Positions 1-8,650 are shown, numbered from the stretch's first letter. The stretch is 64,000 nt of DNA from Marinicauda algicola (GCF_017161425.1 NZ_CP071057.1:1923501-1987500), one strand, 5' to 3'. Notes: a model not told the origin generated them from the letters alone. Numbers and translations are program-made.

Positions 1-198
1 CTCCACGGAGGAGAAGTCCACGAGCTGGCTGACGAATTGCTGGGAATCCATCGGATTGAGCGGGTCCTGGTTCTGCAGCTGCTCGGTGAGCAGTGTCAGG
101 AAGGTGTCGAAATTGTCCGCGAGCTGGCCGGCCGCGAGTTCGGTTCCCGACGCCGAGTTGTTCGGCAGGGCGAGCCCGATCGGATTGATCTCGGTCAT
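1..198 (-). CDS. flgD: Flagellar hook-capping protein FlgD (N-terminal part, cut by the window edge)
   Basis: FlgD forms the cap under which hook subunits polymerise outside the cell. Only the first 66 residues lie in the window; the rest is beyond base 1. They hold the FlgD N-terminal signature, with a FLTLLTEQLQNQDPLNPM stretch around residues 33-50 followed by QLVDFSSVE, the segment the family uses for export and hook binding. The ATG lies 10 nt past the fliK stop codon on the same strand, so the two genes are probably cotranscribed from the sigma-54 promoter upstream of fliK. Identification is firm although the gene is truncated by the window. Confidence 0.93.
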   Translation of the reverse strand, partial: MTEINPIGLALPNNSASGTELAAGQLADNFDTFLTLLTEQLQNQDPLNPMDSQQFVSQLVDFSSVE

Positions 199-208
199 CT
201 ACGCTCTC

Positions 209-2023
209 CTAGACGCTGACATCGAGGCGCCCGCGCGCGCCGATGGCGAATCCGTAAATCTCGTGCGGGACCAGGCGCGCAGAGGCGGCGAGGTCCTGCT
301 GGGCACCGTCCAGCTTCAGTTCGAAGGCGCGGGCATAGGCCGGTTCACCGCCTGCGCCGTCATGCGACTGGCCCTGATCGGCGAGTTCGAAGCTCAGCCC
401 CGACTCGCCGAGATCGAGCCCGGCCTCGGCAAGGCTCTTCTCCAGGTCGCGCGCGCTGCGCTGCAGCTCGGCAAGCGCCTCGGGCTTCTCGGCCATCAGG
501 ACCGCATTGACCCGGTTGTCACGGCCCATCTCGAGGCGCACCTCGACGCGGCCGAGCTCGGGCGGATCGATGCGGATGTCGAACACCCGCCCGCCCTCGG
601 AAAAGCGCTGCGCGATGCGCGCGGCGAGCGTCTGGACCTGGGCCGGCAGCATGCGCGGCTGGGCGGCCTGGCCCTGGGCCTGACGGGCCATCTCCGCACC
701 GCGCTCGGCCCGCTCGATACGCAGACCCTCCAGTGCGCCATCCGCGGTCTCGTTGGAGGTCTCCGCCATGCCCTCCGGCAGGAGGGGGGCGGGCTCGCCG
801 GGCTGGAGGGCAGGCCCCTGCAGCGGCGCAGACGGGGTCGCGGCGCGTGGCGCGGCGGCGGCAGCCGCCTTCGGCGCCGCGTCCGGAAGGGGGCGGGCCG
901 CTTCAGCGCCCTCACCCTGCTTCGCCTCGCGCACGGCTTCGATGCGCGCGCGGACGCGCTCGCCCGGAGATGCCTCGGAGACGGGCTGCCGCGACGCGGC
1001 CATCTGGAGGGAAGCCGCCGGGGCGCTGTCGGCTGCAGCCGGGGCGGCAGGCTGCGCCGAGGGCTTCGCCGCGCCCGGCGCGGGCCTGGCCGCCTGCTGA
1101 CCCCCTTCGGCCGCGGCGCTGGAAGTCTCACCGCGCCGGGCGCCAGGCTGACCGGCTTCCGAAGGCTGCGCGGGCGTGTGCCTGGGGTGCGCCGGTTGCG
1201 GCGCGCCCTGGGCATCGGGACGCGATTCGGCGCCGACACTCGCCGCCATCGACTTCCCGGGGGCCGCGGATGACGGCTTTCCGGCTGCCGGCGCTGCGGC
1301 CTGGTTCTCAACGCCCTGCGCAGTGGCCGGCGCCGGAGCGGCAGCTTGCGGCGCCTGGCCTGCGGCCTCTGCGGAAGGCGCGGCCTGGGACTGGCCCGCG
1401 GACGGACTCGAAAGGCCGGGCGCAGCCGGCAGGGGCGCGTCCCCCCCGCCCGCTTGGCCAGCGGGAAGGGCCGCCGGCCCGGACGTGGCGGCGGCAGCCG
1501 CCCCGACCGATCCCGCGCCGGGCTCTGCCGGTTGCGATTGCGAAAGCGTGGATGGATCCGGACCGGCAGAGGCCGGCTGAGGCGGCATCGCGGCTGCAGC
1601 CGGCTGACCAGCCGGTGCGGACGGAAGCCCGGCATGTTGTCCGGCTTCGCCCGATGACAGTGCCCATGCGCCGTGGCCCCAGGCGGCGGGCGCTTCGCCG
1701 CCGCTCTCCACGGCTGGCGCAGGAGCCGGCGGCACACCTTCCTCCACGAGCTCACCCTGCTCGACGGGCGGCGGAGCGACCCCGGCCGGGCCGCGCGCCT
1801 GCGGCGCAGCCATACCCCCGACGGGGGCGCCTTTGCCCTCTGCGCCGCCCGGCGCGGATGCGGCGGGAACCGGCTGCGCGGCCTCGCCGGCGAGCAGCCC
1901 GGCGAAGGCGTCGCCGGCGCTCGGCGCGTCCTTGGCGGCGCGCTGGGCGTCCATGGCCGGCTGGGCGCCGGCAAAGGCCAGAAATGTCGTCAGGAGGCTC
2001 ATGAAGCGCTCGTCGATTCCCAT
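209..2023 (-). CDS. fliK: Flagellar hook-length control protein FliK
   Basis: FliK is the secreted ruler that stops hook growth and switches export specificity to filament-type substrates. The protein is 604 residues. About the first 440 are Ala/Pro/Gln-rich low-complexity sequence, as usual for FliK. The conserved part is the C-terminal hook-length domain near residues 455-560, with VFDIRIDPPELGRVEVRLEM and then a leucine-rich helix containing LQRSARDLEKSLAEAGL. The start is uncertain: the ATG used here has no clear ribosome site, and an in-frame ATG seven codons later (MSLLTTFLAF) is an alternative. The strongly biased composition opens long spurious frames on the other strand. A sigma-54 promoter candidate lies about 75 bp upstream. 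Confidence 0.92.
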   Translation of the reverse strand: MGIDERFMSLLTTFLAFAGAQPAMDAQRAAKDAPSAGDAFAGLLAGEAAQPVPAASAPGGAEGKGAPVGGMAAPQARGPAGVAPPPVEQGELVEEGVPPAPAPAVESGGEAPAAWGHGAWALSSGEAGQHAGLPSAPAGQPAAAAMPPQPASAGPDPSTLSQSQPAEPGAGSVGAAAAATSGPAALPAGQAGGGDAPLPAAPGLSSPSAGQSQAAPSAEAAGQAPQAAAPAPATAQGVENQAAAPAAGKPSSAAPGKSMAASVGAESRPDAQGAPQPAHPRHTPAQPSEAGQPGARRGETSSAAAEGGQQAARPAPGAAKPSAQPAAPAAADSAPAASLQMAASRQPVSEASPGERVRARIEAVREAKQGEGAEAARPLPDAAPKAAAAAAPRAATPSAPLQGPALQPGEPAPLLPEGMAETSNETADGALEGLRIERAERGAEMARQAQGQAAQPRMLPAQVQTLAARIAQRFSEGGRVFDIRIDPPELGRVEVRLEMGRDNRVNAVLMAEKPEALAELQRSARDLEKSLAEAGLDLGESGLSFELADQGQSHDGAGGEPAYARAFELKLDGAQQDLAASARLVPHEIYGFAIGARGRLDVSV

Positions 2024-2096
2024 CCATCACGCACCGCTTTTTGCGGCGTCTGATCGTTCGGGCTGGCGCTTCTGCAGGCCCGGGTGAGGAAGGGTA

Positions 2097-2112
2097 TTCA
2101 AGGCGCGTGCCA
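2097..2112 (-). promoter_or_regulatory. Sigma-54 promoter candidate for fliK-flgD
   Basis: Read on the minus strand, the bases are TGGCACGCGCCTTGAA. The -24 block TGGCACG is a perfect match to the RpoN consensus, with the standard four-base spacer; the -12 block is TTGAA where TTGCA is usual, so one key base deviates. It points at fliK, with a predicted start near 2085 and a leader of about 60 nt. Flagellar hook genes in Caulobacter relatives are classically RpoN-dependent. Confidence 0.6.
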
Positions 2113-2184
2113 CAATCGGCGAACCGGAAACCTACTTTATTTCTGATGGTTAGCCTGTGCGACCCTCAAGGCCGATCGCGCCGC

Positions 2185-2212
2185 CCGGCAATTTCTCTCC
2201 GGCGAAATTTCC
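2185..2212. promoter_or_regulatory. Direct repeat, possible FlbD (ftr-like) enhancer
   Basis: CCGGCAATTTC at 2185-2195 is repeated as CCGGCGAAATTTC from 2199. The pair sits between two opposed sigma-54 elements, about 34 bp from the rightward one and 73 bp from the leftward one. This is where an enhancer-binding protein such as FlbD would act on both. It resembles the CGGC-core ftr elements of Caulobacter only loosely, so the assignment is inference. Confidence 0.35.
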
Positions 2213-2245
2213 CCCTCGCCGCGCTGCCGCCCGAGGTCGCGAGAC

Positions 2246-2261
2246 TGGCCCGGCACTTGCG
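2246..2261 (+). promoter_or_regulatory. Sigma-54 promoter for flgK-flgL
   Basis: The bases TGGCCCGGCACTTGCG fit the RpoN pattern TGGCACG-N4-TTGCW with GG and GC elements at exactly the standard spacing; one base of the -24 block and the last base differ. Predicted transcription start is near 2272, giving a leader of about 178 nt before flgK. Confidence 0.72.
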
Positions 2262-2449
2262 CATCCGTATCCATCGCGGCCATCGCGCCGCGAGGGGCAC
2301 GAGCCACCGATTGAGCCGAAAAACCGTGTTATGGAAATGACTTACGATCCGATCTCCGGCGCCGCGCCTGTCGCGGCCGCTCCGCGCGGCCCGGCAGGAC
2401 TTGCCGTGCGCCCGGCAGGATCGGCCCGGTCGACGAGGGAGAATCGCGC

Positions 2450-4570
2450 ATGAGTCTCAACGGGATCATCGGCAATGCCCTGTCCGGACTGCAAGCCGCC
2501 CAGCTCGGCATGCGGACCGCCTCCAACAACGTCTCCAACGTCAACACGCCCGGCTATGCGCGCACCGAGCTCGGCCAGGCGGCCCGCAACGCGGCCGGCC
2601 AGGGCATGGGCGTGGAGGTCACCGGCATAAGGCGCGTCGTCGACGAGTTCCTGGTCGCCGCTTCCCAGCGCGCGAGCTCGGATGCGAGCCGGGCCGAGGC
2701 GGTGAACGGCTTCCTCGACCGGCTGCAGGCCCAGTTCGGCTCCACGGACGATTCGACCTCGCTGTTCGGGCGGCTGAACCGCGCGTTCACCTCGATCGGC
2801 TCGGCCGCGCTCGATCCGGCCGAGCGCGTTTCGCGCCTGTCGGCGGTCTCCGACCTGCAGGCCGTGTTCGACGAGGCCCGCCGCCTGTCGGGCGAGATCC
2901 GCTCCATGCGCGACGAGGCCGATCAGCGCATCGCCGCCGGCGTCGGCCGCGTCAACGAGATCCTCGCCGAACTCGCCGAGCTCAACAACGAGGTGCGCAG
3001 CCTCAATGCCGGCGCCTCGGACAGCACGGGCGCGCAGAACCGCCAGGCCGAGCTGCTCGACGAATTGTCCGGCCTGCTCGACGTGCGCGCGGAAAAGCAG
3101 CCCGACGGGCGCGTCTTCGTCAGGACGCAGAACGGGGTGAGCCTGCTCGACAACGCGCTGATCACGCTGGACTACACCCCGGCCGGGACCGGCGCCTACG
3201 GGGTGGAATACGGGGCGATCACGGCCAGCGTGTCCTCCTCCGGCGCCACGGTCGATATCGGGGTCAACATCCGCTCCGGCGAGCTGCGCGGTCTGATGGA
3301 CCTGCGCGACGGCGAACTGCCGGCCTTGGCCGCCGAACTCGCGGAATTCGCCTCCGGCGTCGCCGACGCGGTGAACGCCGCACACAACAATGCGTCCGCC
3401 TATCCCCCGCCGGGCGTGCTCGAGGGACGCAATACCGGGCTTCTTTCCAGCGACGTGCTGACCGGCTCGGGCGAGGCGAGCATCGCGGTGGTGGCGAGCG
3501 ACGGCACGCTGGTCGATCGCATCGATCTCGTCTTCGGCGCCGGCGGGTTCACCGTGAACGGCGTTGCCGGCACCACGATCGGCGATCTCGCGAGCCTCAT
3601 CGACGCGGCCTCGCCGGACATCTCGGCGAGCTTCGCGGGCGGGCGGCTGACGCTCACCGCAAGCGGCACGAACGGCATTGCGACCCTGCAGGACGAGACC
3701 AGCCCGTCCTCGCTCGGCGGGCGCGGTTTCGCCCACTTCTTCGGGCTCAACGATCTCGTCGACAGCACCCGGCCGGCCTTCTTCGAGACCGCCGTGACCG
3801 GGACCGCCGCGCACGGCCTCGCGGCGGGCGGAGAGATGAGCTTCGCGATCTACGCCCCGGACGGGCGCAAGGCGCAGGAGATCACCGTTCCGGTCACGGG
3901 CACGAGCCTCGACGACATGATCTCGGCGCTCAACGATCCGGTCACCGGAATCGGCCGGTTCGGCAGCTATGCGCTGGATTCCAGCGGCAGGCTGAACTTC
4001 ACCCCGACATCGGGCTACGCGAACTACGAGGTCGCCCTGACCAGCGACAACACCCAGCGCGGCTCGACCGGGCTCGCCTTCTCGCAGGTCTTCGGCATCG
4101 GCGACGCCGCGGCGATGAACCGGGCCGAAAGCTTCAACATCGACCCCGACATCCGCGGCGACACCTCCCGTCTGGCGCTCGCCAAGCTCGACCTCACCGG
4201 GACGAGCGCGGCGGGCGATATCGTCCTGGCCGAGGGCGACGGGCGCGGCGGCCAGGCTCTGCAGTCGGTGCTGACGGCGAAGCGCAGCTTTGCCGCGGCC
4301 GGCGGCCTTGCCGGCGGCCAGGCGAGCCTGGAGGACTACGCTGCGCGCCTGGCCGGCGATGTCGGCTCGCGCGCGGCACGGGCCGAGCGCTCCCTGTCGG
4401 GCGCGGAGGCGGTGAAGTCCGCTGCCGACCAGAAGCGAAGCGATGTCGAGGGCGTCAATCTCGACGAGGAACTCGCCCGGATGACGCTCTACCAGCAGGC
4501 CTACAACGCCTCGGCGCGCCTCCTGCAGGCTGCCAAGGAAATGACCGATGCCCTCCTGAGCATCGTCTGA
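2450..4570 (+). CDS. flgK: Flagellar hook-associated protein 1 FlgK
   Basis: FlgK forms the first hook-filament junction layer. The 706-residue protein begins with the rod/hook-family motif ASNNVSNVNTPGYAR (about residues 25-39). It ends with the matching amphipathic helix, including VNLDEELARMTLYQQAYNAS and LLQAAKEMTDALLSIV. These terminal coiled coils are what FlgK, FlgL and flagellins pack into the axial structure. The middle is a Gly/Ala/Thr-rich variable region. A purine-rich GAGGGAGA ribosome site precedes the ATG. It is followed after 13 nt by flgL, forming a two-gene operon behind the sigma-54 promoter at 2246. Length is slightly above the usual 550-650 residues. Confidence 0.97.
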   Translation: MSLNGIIGNALSGLQAAQLGMRTASNNVSNVNTPGYARTELGQAARNAAGQGMGVEVTGIRRVVDEFLVAASQRASSDASRAEAVNGFLDRLQAQFGSTDDSTSLFGRLNRAFTSIGSAALDPAERVSRLSAVSDLQAVFDEARRLSGEIRSMRDEADQRIAAGVGRVNEILAELAELNNEVRSLNAGASDSTGAQNRQAELLDELSGLLDVRAEKQPDGRVFVRTQNGVSLLDNALITLDYTPAGTGAYGVEYGAITASVSSSGATVDIGVNIRSGELRGLMDLRDGELPALAAELAEFASGVADAVNAAHNNASAYPPPGVLEGRNTGLLSSDVLTGSGEASIAVVASDGTLVDRIDLVFGAGGFTVNGVAGTTIGDLASLIDAASPDISASFAGGRLTLTASGTNGIATLQDETSPSSLGGRGFAHFFGLNDLVDSTRPAFFETAVTGTAAHGLAAGGEMSFAIYAPDGRKAQEITVPVTGTSLDDMISALNDPVTGIGRFGSYALDSSGRLNFTPTSGYANYEVALTSDNTQRGSTGLAFSQVFGIGDAAAMNRAESFNIDPDIRGDTSRLALAKLDLTGTSAAGDIVLAEGDGRGGQALQSVLTAKRSFAAAGGLAGGQASLEDYAARLAGDVGSRAARAERSLSGAEAVKSAADQKRSDVEGVNLDEELARMTLYQQAYNASARLLQAAKEMTDALLSIV

Positions 4571-4583
4571 CGGAGACTGACCC

Positions 4584-5495
4584 ATGCGCATTTCCACCCA
4601 GGCCGCCGCCCAGTCCGCGCTGATGGACCTGATGCGCGCCCAGCGCGACAGCTTCGACGCGCGCGAACAGCTCGCCACGGGCAAGAAGGCCCCCGACCTG
4701 AAGGGCTACGGCCACCAGGCCGAGACCATATTGTCCGCGCGCGGCGCGCTGGAGCGCAGCGAGAGCTTCACCACCGCCGCCAAGCGCCTTCAGAGCCGGC
4801 TCGACGTGCAGGATCTCGCCCTGCGCGAGATGTCGGACGCGGTCGCCGAGCTGCGCACCTCTCTGACCACCAATGACGGCACCTATCTGATGACCGAGGT
4901 GCGCGAGTCCTTCGAGCGCATCGTCACCGCGCTGAACACGAGGTTCAACGGCTCCTACGTGTTCTCCGGCACGCGCACCGACGCGGCCGCCTTCACCGGG
5001 CAGACGCTCGCCGACCTCCAGGCCGCGCCCTCGATCGCCAGCCTGTTCGGCAACTCCGATCGCAAGCAGACGGCGATGATCGAGGAGGAGGTCACGGTCG
5101 AGGTCGCACCGCTCGCCGAGGACTTCGCCGCCGACGTGATGGCGATCTTCGAGCGCATCGCCGATTTCGACGCCGGGCCCGACGGTCCGTTCGACGGCGC
5201 GGTCACCCCGGCCCAGCAGGCCTTCCTGCAGACCGAGATCGCCAACGCGATCGCGGCGTTCGACGAGATCAACGACACGATGGCGAAGAACGGCGCGATG
5301 CAGGAACGCCTGGAGAAGTCGATCGAGGCCCAGACCGAGCGCACCGACTATCTCACCCTGTTCCTCGCCGATCTCGAGGACGCCGACATGGCCGAAGCAG
5401 CGACCCGCTTCCAGCAGGCCCAGACCGCCGTCGACGTGTCCGCGCGAACCTTCGCGACGCTGAGCCAGGTCAGCCTCCTGCCGTTTCTGCGATAG
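4584..5495 (+). CDS. flgL: Flagellar hook-associated protein 3 FlgL
   Basis: FlgL is the second junction protein, seated between FlgK and the filament. This 303-residue protein is flagellin-like at both ends. It starts MRISTQAAAQSALMDLMRAQ, has a QLATGKKAPDLKGYG segment near residues 28-42 and FNGSYVFSGTRTDAAAF near 119-135, a stretch shared by FlgL and flagellins. It closes with a heptad-rich helix ending ATLSQVSLLPFLR. The C-terminus is the less conserved FlgL type, and direct coupling to flgK supports FlgL rather than a filament flagellin. No flagellin gene is in the window. Confidence 0.94.
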   Translation: MRISTQAAAQSALMDLMRAQRDSFDAREQLATGKKAPDLKGYGHQAETILSARGALERSESFTTAAKRLQSRLDVQDLALREMSDAVAELRTSLTTNDGTYLMTEVRESFERIVTALNTRFNGSYVFSGTRTDAAAFTGQTLADLQAAPSIASLFGNSDRKQTAMIEEEVTVEVAPLAEDFAADVMAIFERIADFDAGPDGPFDGAVTPAQQAFLQTEIANAIAAFDEINDTMAKNGAMQERLEKSIEAQTERTDYLTLFLADLEDADMAEAATRFQQAQTAVDVSARTFATLSQVSLLPFLR

Positions 5496-5553
5496 GCCGG
5501 CCGATCCCGCGATGACGCTTGCGCGGGACGGGCGTGAGCCCTAAACCGCCGCC

Positions 5554-6216
5554 ATGAAGGCTGGCTTTCATACCCTCACCGCCGCGGACGGCTTCGCGCT
5601 GCCGGTCTATCTCGCCGAGCCGGACGGCGCGGCGCGCGGCCATGTCCTGGTCATCCAGGAGATCTTCGGCCCCACCGCCAACATGAAGCGGATCGCCGAC
5701 AGTCTCGCCGAAGCCGGCTACCGGGCCGCCCTGCCCGATCTCTTCGCGCGCACCGGCCGCACCGAGCCGGTCGCCTACGGCGACCCGGAAACCGGCCTCG
5801 CCCTCGTCGGCCTGCTCGATCCGGCGGGCACCGACGCCGATCTCGACGCGGCCCTCGATCTGCTCGGCGATCCGGAACGCACCGGCGTGCTCGGCTTCTG
5901 CTGGGGCGGCGGGCTCGCCTGGCGCACCGGCGCGCGCCGGCAGCTGCCGGCCACGGTATGCTACTACCCGACCCGGATGGGCCGGCATCTGCCGCTTGCG
6001 CCGGACGGGGAAGCGCTCGTCCACCTCGCCGAGGGCGACCGGCACACCCCGCCCGAGATCGTCGAGGCGATGCGCGCGGCAAAGCCGGACCTGACCGTGC
6101 TGAGCTGGAAGGGCGAGCACGGCTTCCACAATCCCGACCGTGACGGCTACGCCCCGGGACCCGCGAAGGCGGCCTGGGAGGCGACGCTGGAGGTGTTCGG
6201 CCGGGCGCTGGGGTAA
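5554..6216 (+). CDS. Dienelactone hydrolase family protein
   Basis: A 220-residue alpha/beta hydrolase of the dienelactone hydrolase family, probably cytoplasmic. The family signature is visible: QEIFG with Glu36, the nucleophile motif GFCWGG with Cys116 in place of the more common serine, an acidic residue in AEGDRHTPPE (Asp162 as candidate) and His189 in EHGF. Cys/Asp/His is the classical triad of this family. No chloroaromatic pathway genes lie nearby, so the true substrate is unknown; such proteins in flagellar neighbourhoods are usually general esterases. It starts 58 nt after flgL and may be read through from it, but no link to motility is implied. Confidence 0.9.
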   Translation: MKAGFHTLTAADGFALPVYLAEPDGAARGHVLVIQEIFGPTANMKRIADSLAEAGYRAALPDLFARTGRTEPVAYGDPETGLALVGLLDPAGTDADLDAALDLLGDPERTGVLGFCWGGGLAWRTGARRQLPATVCYYPTRMGRHLPLAPDGEALVHLAEGDRHTPPEIVEAMRAAKPDLTVLSWKGEHGFHNPDRDGYAPGPAKAAWEATLEVFGRALG

Positions 6217-6255
6217 GGGTGACGCAGCAGCCCTGGCTACCGGAGCGGCATGGGC

Positions 6256-6274
6256 GGCCCGGCCAAACCGGGCC
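6256..6274 (+). terminator. Hairpin between the hydrolase gene and cheR
   Basis: GGCCCGG and CCGGGCC form a perfect 7-bp stem around a CCAAA loop. It lies between two convergent genes. There is no T-run on either side, so it is at best a weak or Rho-assisted terminator. Confidence 0.35.
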
Positions 6275-6338
6275 ATGGCAGGTCTAGGGATCGCTCCAGC
6301 GCACGCGGCAACCTGCGCAGGAGCGCAGAGAGGACCGC

Positions 6339-7160
6339 CTAGGCCGCCTTCACCTTCTCCAGCGCTTCGGGGCGGCAATAGAGGCCGCGCTGGCCGGGGA
6401 CGGGCTTGAGGGCTTCGGTGAGGCCCACCACCGTCTCGGCGGCGCCGAGGATGAGATAGCCGTGCGGCTGGAGCTGGGCGGCGAGGCGCTCGAGGATCTT
6501 CGCCTTGGCTTCGGTATCGAAATAGATCAGCACGTTGCGGCAGAAGATCACGTCCTGCTTGCCGTACTTGCCGAAATCGTCGAGCAGGTTGCCCGTCTCG
6601 AACCGCACCATCTGGCGCAGCCTCGGGGCGATGCGCCAGCTGTCGCCGGCCTGTTCGAAATGCTTCACGAGGCGCTGGATGGCAAGGCCGCGCTGGACCT
6701 CGAACTGGCTGTAGAGGCCTGCCTTGGCCTTTTCCAGCACCGAACCGCACAGATCGGTGGCCAGGATGTCGGCACTCAGGCCCGGTGTCTCGTCAAGCAG
6801 CATGGCGAGCGAGTAGGGCTCCTGACCCGTCGAACACGCCGCGCACCAGATCTTCGCCTTGCGCCCGCCGAGCTGGGTCTTCAGGGCCGGGGCGATCGTT
6901 CCGGAGAAAATCTCGAACGGGGTGCGGTCGCGGAAGAAGAAGGTCTCGTGCGTGGCCAGGGCCTCGGCCGCCGCAGCGCACAGGCGCTGGTCCCCGCGCA
7001 TCATCGCGTCGACGAGCGCGAGGACGGAAGGGTAGCCCTCCGCGCGCGCGAGCGGAGCGAGCCGGCTCTCCACGAGATAACCCTTCTCGGGACCCAGCAC
7101 GAGGCCGGAGCGCTTCTTCACGTCCTCGGAAAGAAAGCGGAACTTGTTTTCCGGAAGCAT
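6339..7160 (-). CDS. cheR: Chemotaxis protein methyltransferase CheR
   Basis: CheR methylates glutamates on chemoreceptors using S-adenosylmethionine, setting adaptation. The 273-residue protein has an N-terminal helical domain, the family block THETFFFRD (about residues 70-78), a SAM-binding CSTGQEPYSLAM segment near 109-120, and the NVLIYFD block near 209-215. No C-terminal tetratricopeptide tail is present. Its ATG overlaps the cheB stop codon (TGATG), so CheB and CheR, the opposing adaptation enzymes, are translationally coupled. It is the last gene of the chpT-che operon. Confidence 0.97.
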   Translation of the reverse strand: MLPENKFRFLSEDVKKRSGLVLGPEKGYLVESRLAPLARAEGYPSVLALVDAMMRGDQRLCAAAAEALATHETFFFRDRTPFEIFSGTIAPALKTQLGGRKAKIWCAACSTGQEPYSLAMLLDETPGLSADILATDLCGSVLEKAKAGLYSQFEVQRGLAIQRLVKHFEQAGDSWRIAPRLRQMVRFETGNLLDDFGKYGKQDVIFCRNVLIYFDTEAKAKILERLAAQLQPHGYLILGAAETVVGLTEALKPVPGQRGLYCRPEALEKVKAA

Positions 7161-8248
7161 CAGCCTTGTCCCCTCAGATATCGTGAAAGCATCGGTCCGA
7201 TCTCGCCGAGCGGCAGGATCTGGTCGGCGAGGCCCGCCTCGGCGACCGCGCCCGGCATGCCCCAGACGACGCTGGTGGCCTGGTCCTGGGCGATGACGCG
7301 CCCTCCGGCGGCGCGCACCTTGCGCGCGCCTTCCCGCCCGTCATGGCCCATGCCGGTCAGCACGGCGGCGACGAGCCCGCGGCCCGCCGCCTCCGCGGCG
7401 CTCGCGAACAGCGGGTCGACCGCCGGGCGGCAGAAGTTCACCGGCGGAGTCTGGTCGAGACCGGCCGTGAAGGCGCCCGGCGCGCCGCGTACGGTGAGAT
7501 GGAAATCGCCCGGCGCGACATACACGTGTCCGGGCTGGAGCACCTCGCCGTCGATCGCCTCGCGCGCCGGCATCCCGACCTTGGACAGGTGCTCGGCGAG
7601 GATGGCGGTGAACAGCTTGGGCATGTGCTGGACGATGACGACCGGCACCCGGCAGTCGCGCGGCAACACGCGCGCCACCTCCCGCAGCGCTTGCGGCCCG
7701 CCGGTCGAGGCGCCGATGACAAGCAGTTCGCACCGGCCCGGAACGAAGGCGGGACGGGGCGCGGGGGTGGCGGAAGCGGCCGGCACCGCGGCCGGTCGCG
7801 CCCGGCGTCCCGGCGTCAGCGCGACGAGCTTCTGGAGCAGCTCGGCGCGGTAGGCGTCGGCGCCGGCGACCCTGCCGGCCTCCGGCTTGGGCGCGTAGTC
7901 GGCCGCGCCGAGCGACAGCGCACGCATCGTCACCTCGCCGCCCTTGCGGGTGAGCGTGGAGGCCATGATGACCTTGGCCTTGGGAGCCGCCTTCAGGATC
8001 AGCGGCAGGGCGGTGAGCCCGTCCATGCGCGGCATTTCGACGTCGAGCACCACGAGATCGGGCTGCAGCTCGCCGGCGCGGCGCACGGCCTGTTCCCCGT
8101 CGGCGCAGGTCGCGGCGACCTCGAGACGCTCGTCGGCCTCGATCCAGCGCGCGACGAGGCCGCGAACGACGGCGCTGTCGTCGACGACGAGAACGCGAGG
8201 GCGGCCCGGGGCGGAGCCGGAAATCGGTGATGCGGGCGAAGCGCTCAA
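7160..8248 (-). CDS. cheB: Chemotaxis response regulator protein-glutamate methylesterase CheB
   Basis: CheB removes methyl groups from chemoreceptors when phosphorylated by CheA. Its 362 residues comprise an N-terminal receiver (about 17-130, phosphoacceptor Asp69 in VVLDVEMP, acidic pair VVDDSAVVR), a Pro/Ala linker (150-168) and the methylesterase domain (about 172-360). Catalytic residues are visible: Ser181 in GASTGG, His208 in VQHMP and the aspartate of LTGMGHDG. It lies 18 nt after cheY and overlaps cheR. All sites look intact, so a working adaptation enzyme is expected. Confidence 0.97.
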   Translation of the reverse strand: MSASPASPISGSAPGRPRVLVVDDSAVVRGLVARWIEADERLEVAATCADGEQAVRRAGELQPDLVVLDVEMPRMDGLTALPLILKAAPKAKVIMASTLTRKGGEVTMRALSLGAADYAPKPEAGRVAGADAYRAELLQKLVALTPGRRARPAAVPAASATPAPRPAFVPGRCELLVIGASTGGPQALREVARVLPRDCRVPVVIVQHMPKLFTAILAEHLSKVGMPAREAIDGEVLQPGHVYVAPGDFHLTVRGAPGAFTAGLDQTPPVNFCRPAVDPLFASAAEAAGRGLVAAVLTGMGHDGREGARKVRAAGGRVIAQDQATSVVWGMPGAVAEAGLADQILPLGEIGPMLSRYLRGQG

Positions 8249-8266
8249 GGGGCCGTCCTTTTCTGC

Positions 8267-8635
8267 CTAGACGAGCCCGACCTCGGCGAACTTGCTCTCG
8301 ATGATGTCACCGTCGAACGGCTTCATCACGTACTCGTCCGCCCCGGCGCGCAGAGCCTGGGTGATGTTGCTCATGTCGTTCTCGGTGGTGCAGAAGACGA
8401 CAACCGGCTTCCTGCCGCCCGCCTCCGCGCGAAGCGCGATGAGGAAGTCGAGCCCGTTCATCACCGGCATGTTCCAGTCCAGGAGAATGGCATCGGGCAT
8501 GGACTTCTTGCAGAAGTCGAGCGCCTCCTTGCCGTCGGCGGCCTCCTCGCAGACGAAGCCGATGCCCTCCACGATCCGGCGCGCCACCTTGCGGATGACA
8601 CGGCTGTCATCGACGACGAGACAGGTCTTCTTCAT
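8267..8635 (-). CDS. cheY: Single-domain response regulator CheY
   Basis: CheY is the diffusible phosphoprotein that links CheA to the flagellar motor. It is a single receiver domain of 122 residues with the acidic pair VVDDS (Asp9/Asp10), phosphoacceptor Asp53 in LLDWNMP, the switch threonine in FCTTEND and Lys105 in VMKPFD. It lies between cheW and cheB with short gaps of 15-18 nt. Alphaproteobacteria often carry several CheY paralogues, some acting as phosphate sinks; which role this one has cannot be read from sequence. Confidence 0.95.
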   Translation of the reverse strand: MKKTCLVVDDSRVIRKVARRIVEGIGFVCEEAADGKEALDFCKKSMPDAILLDWNMPVMNGLDFLIALRAEAGGRKPVVVFCTTENDMSNITQALRAGADEYVMKPFDGDIIESKFAEVGLV

Positions 8636-8650
8636 CCTTCAGCCCTCCCC

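Larger units (their letters stand above)
2024..2449. other. Divergent flagellar control region between fliK and flgK
   Basis: This 426-bp gap separates leftward fliK-flgD from rightward flgK-flgL. It holds a leftward sigma-54 element (2097-2112), a rightward one (2246-2261) and, between them, a direct repeat at 2185-2195 and 2199-2212 that could bind an FlbD-type activator. The last 120 bases include a short open frame (2331-2453) that ends by overlapping the flgK start. I see no RNA gene here. Confidence 0.7.

Noticed and set aside
56-2004. Long open frames of 405 and 423 codons on the plus strand and 492 codons in another minus frame across fliK
   Set aside because: They are Arg/Gly/Pro-rich shadows created by the high GC third positions of fliK; no motif, no ribosome site, and fliK ends in a recognisable hook-length domain.
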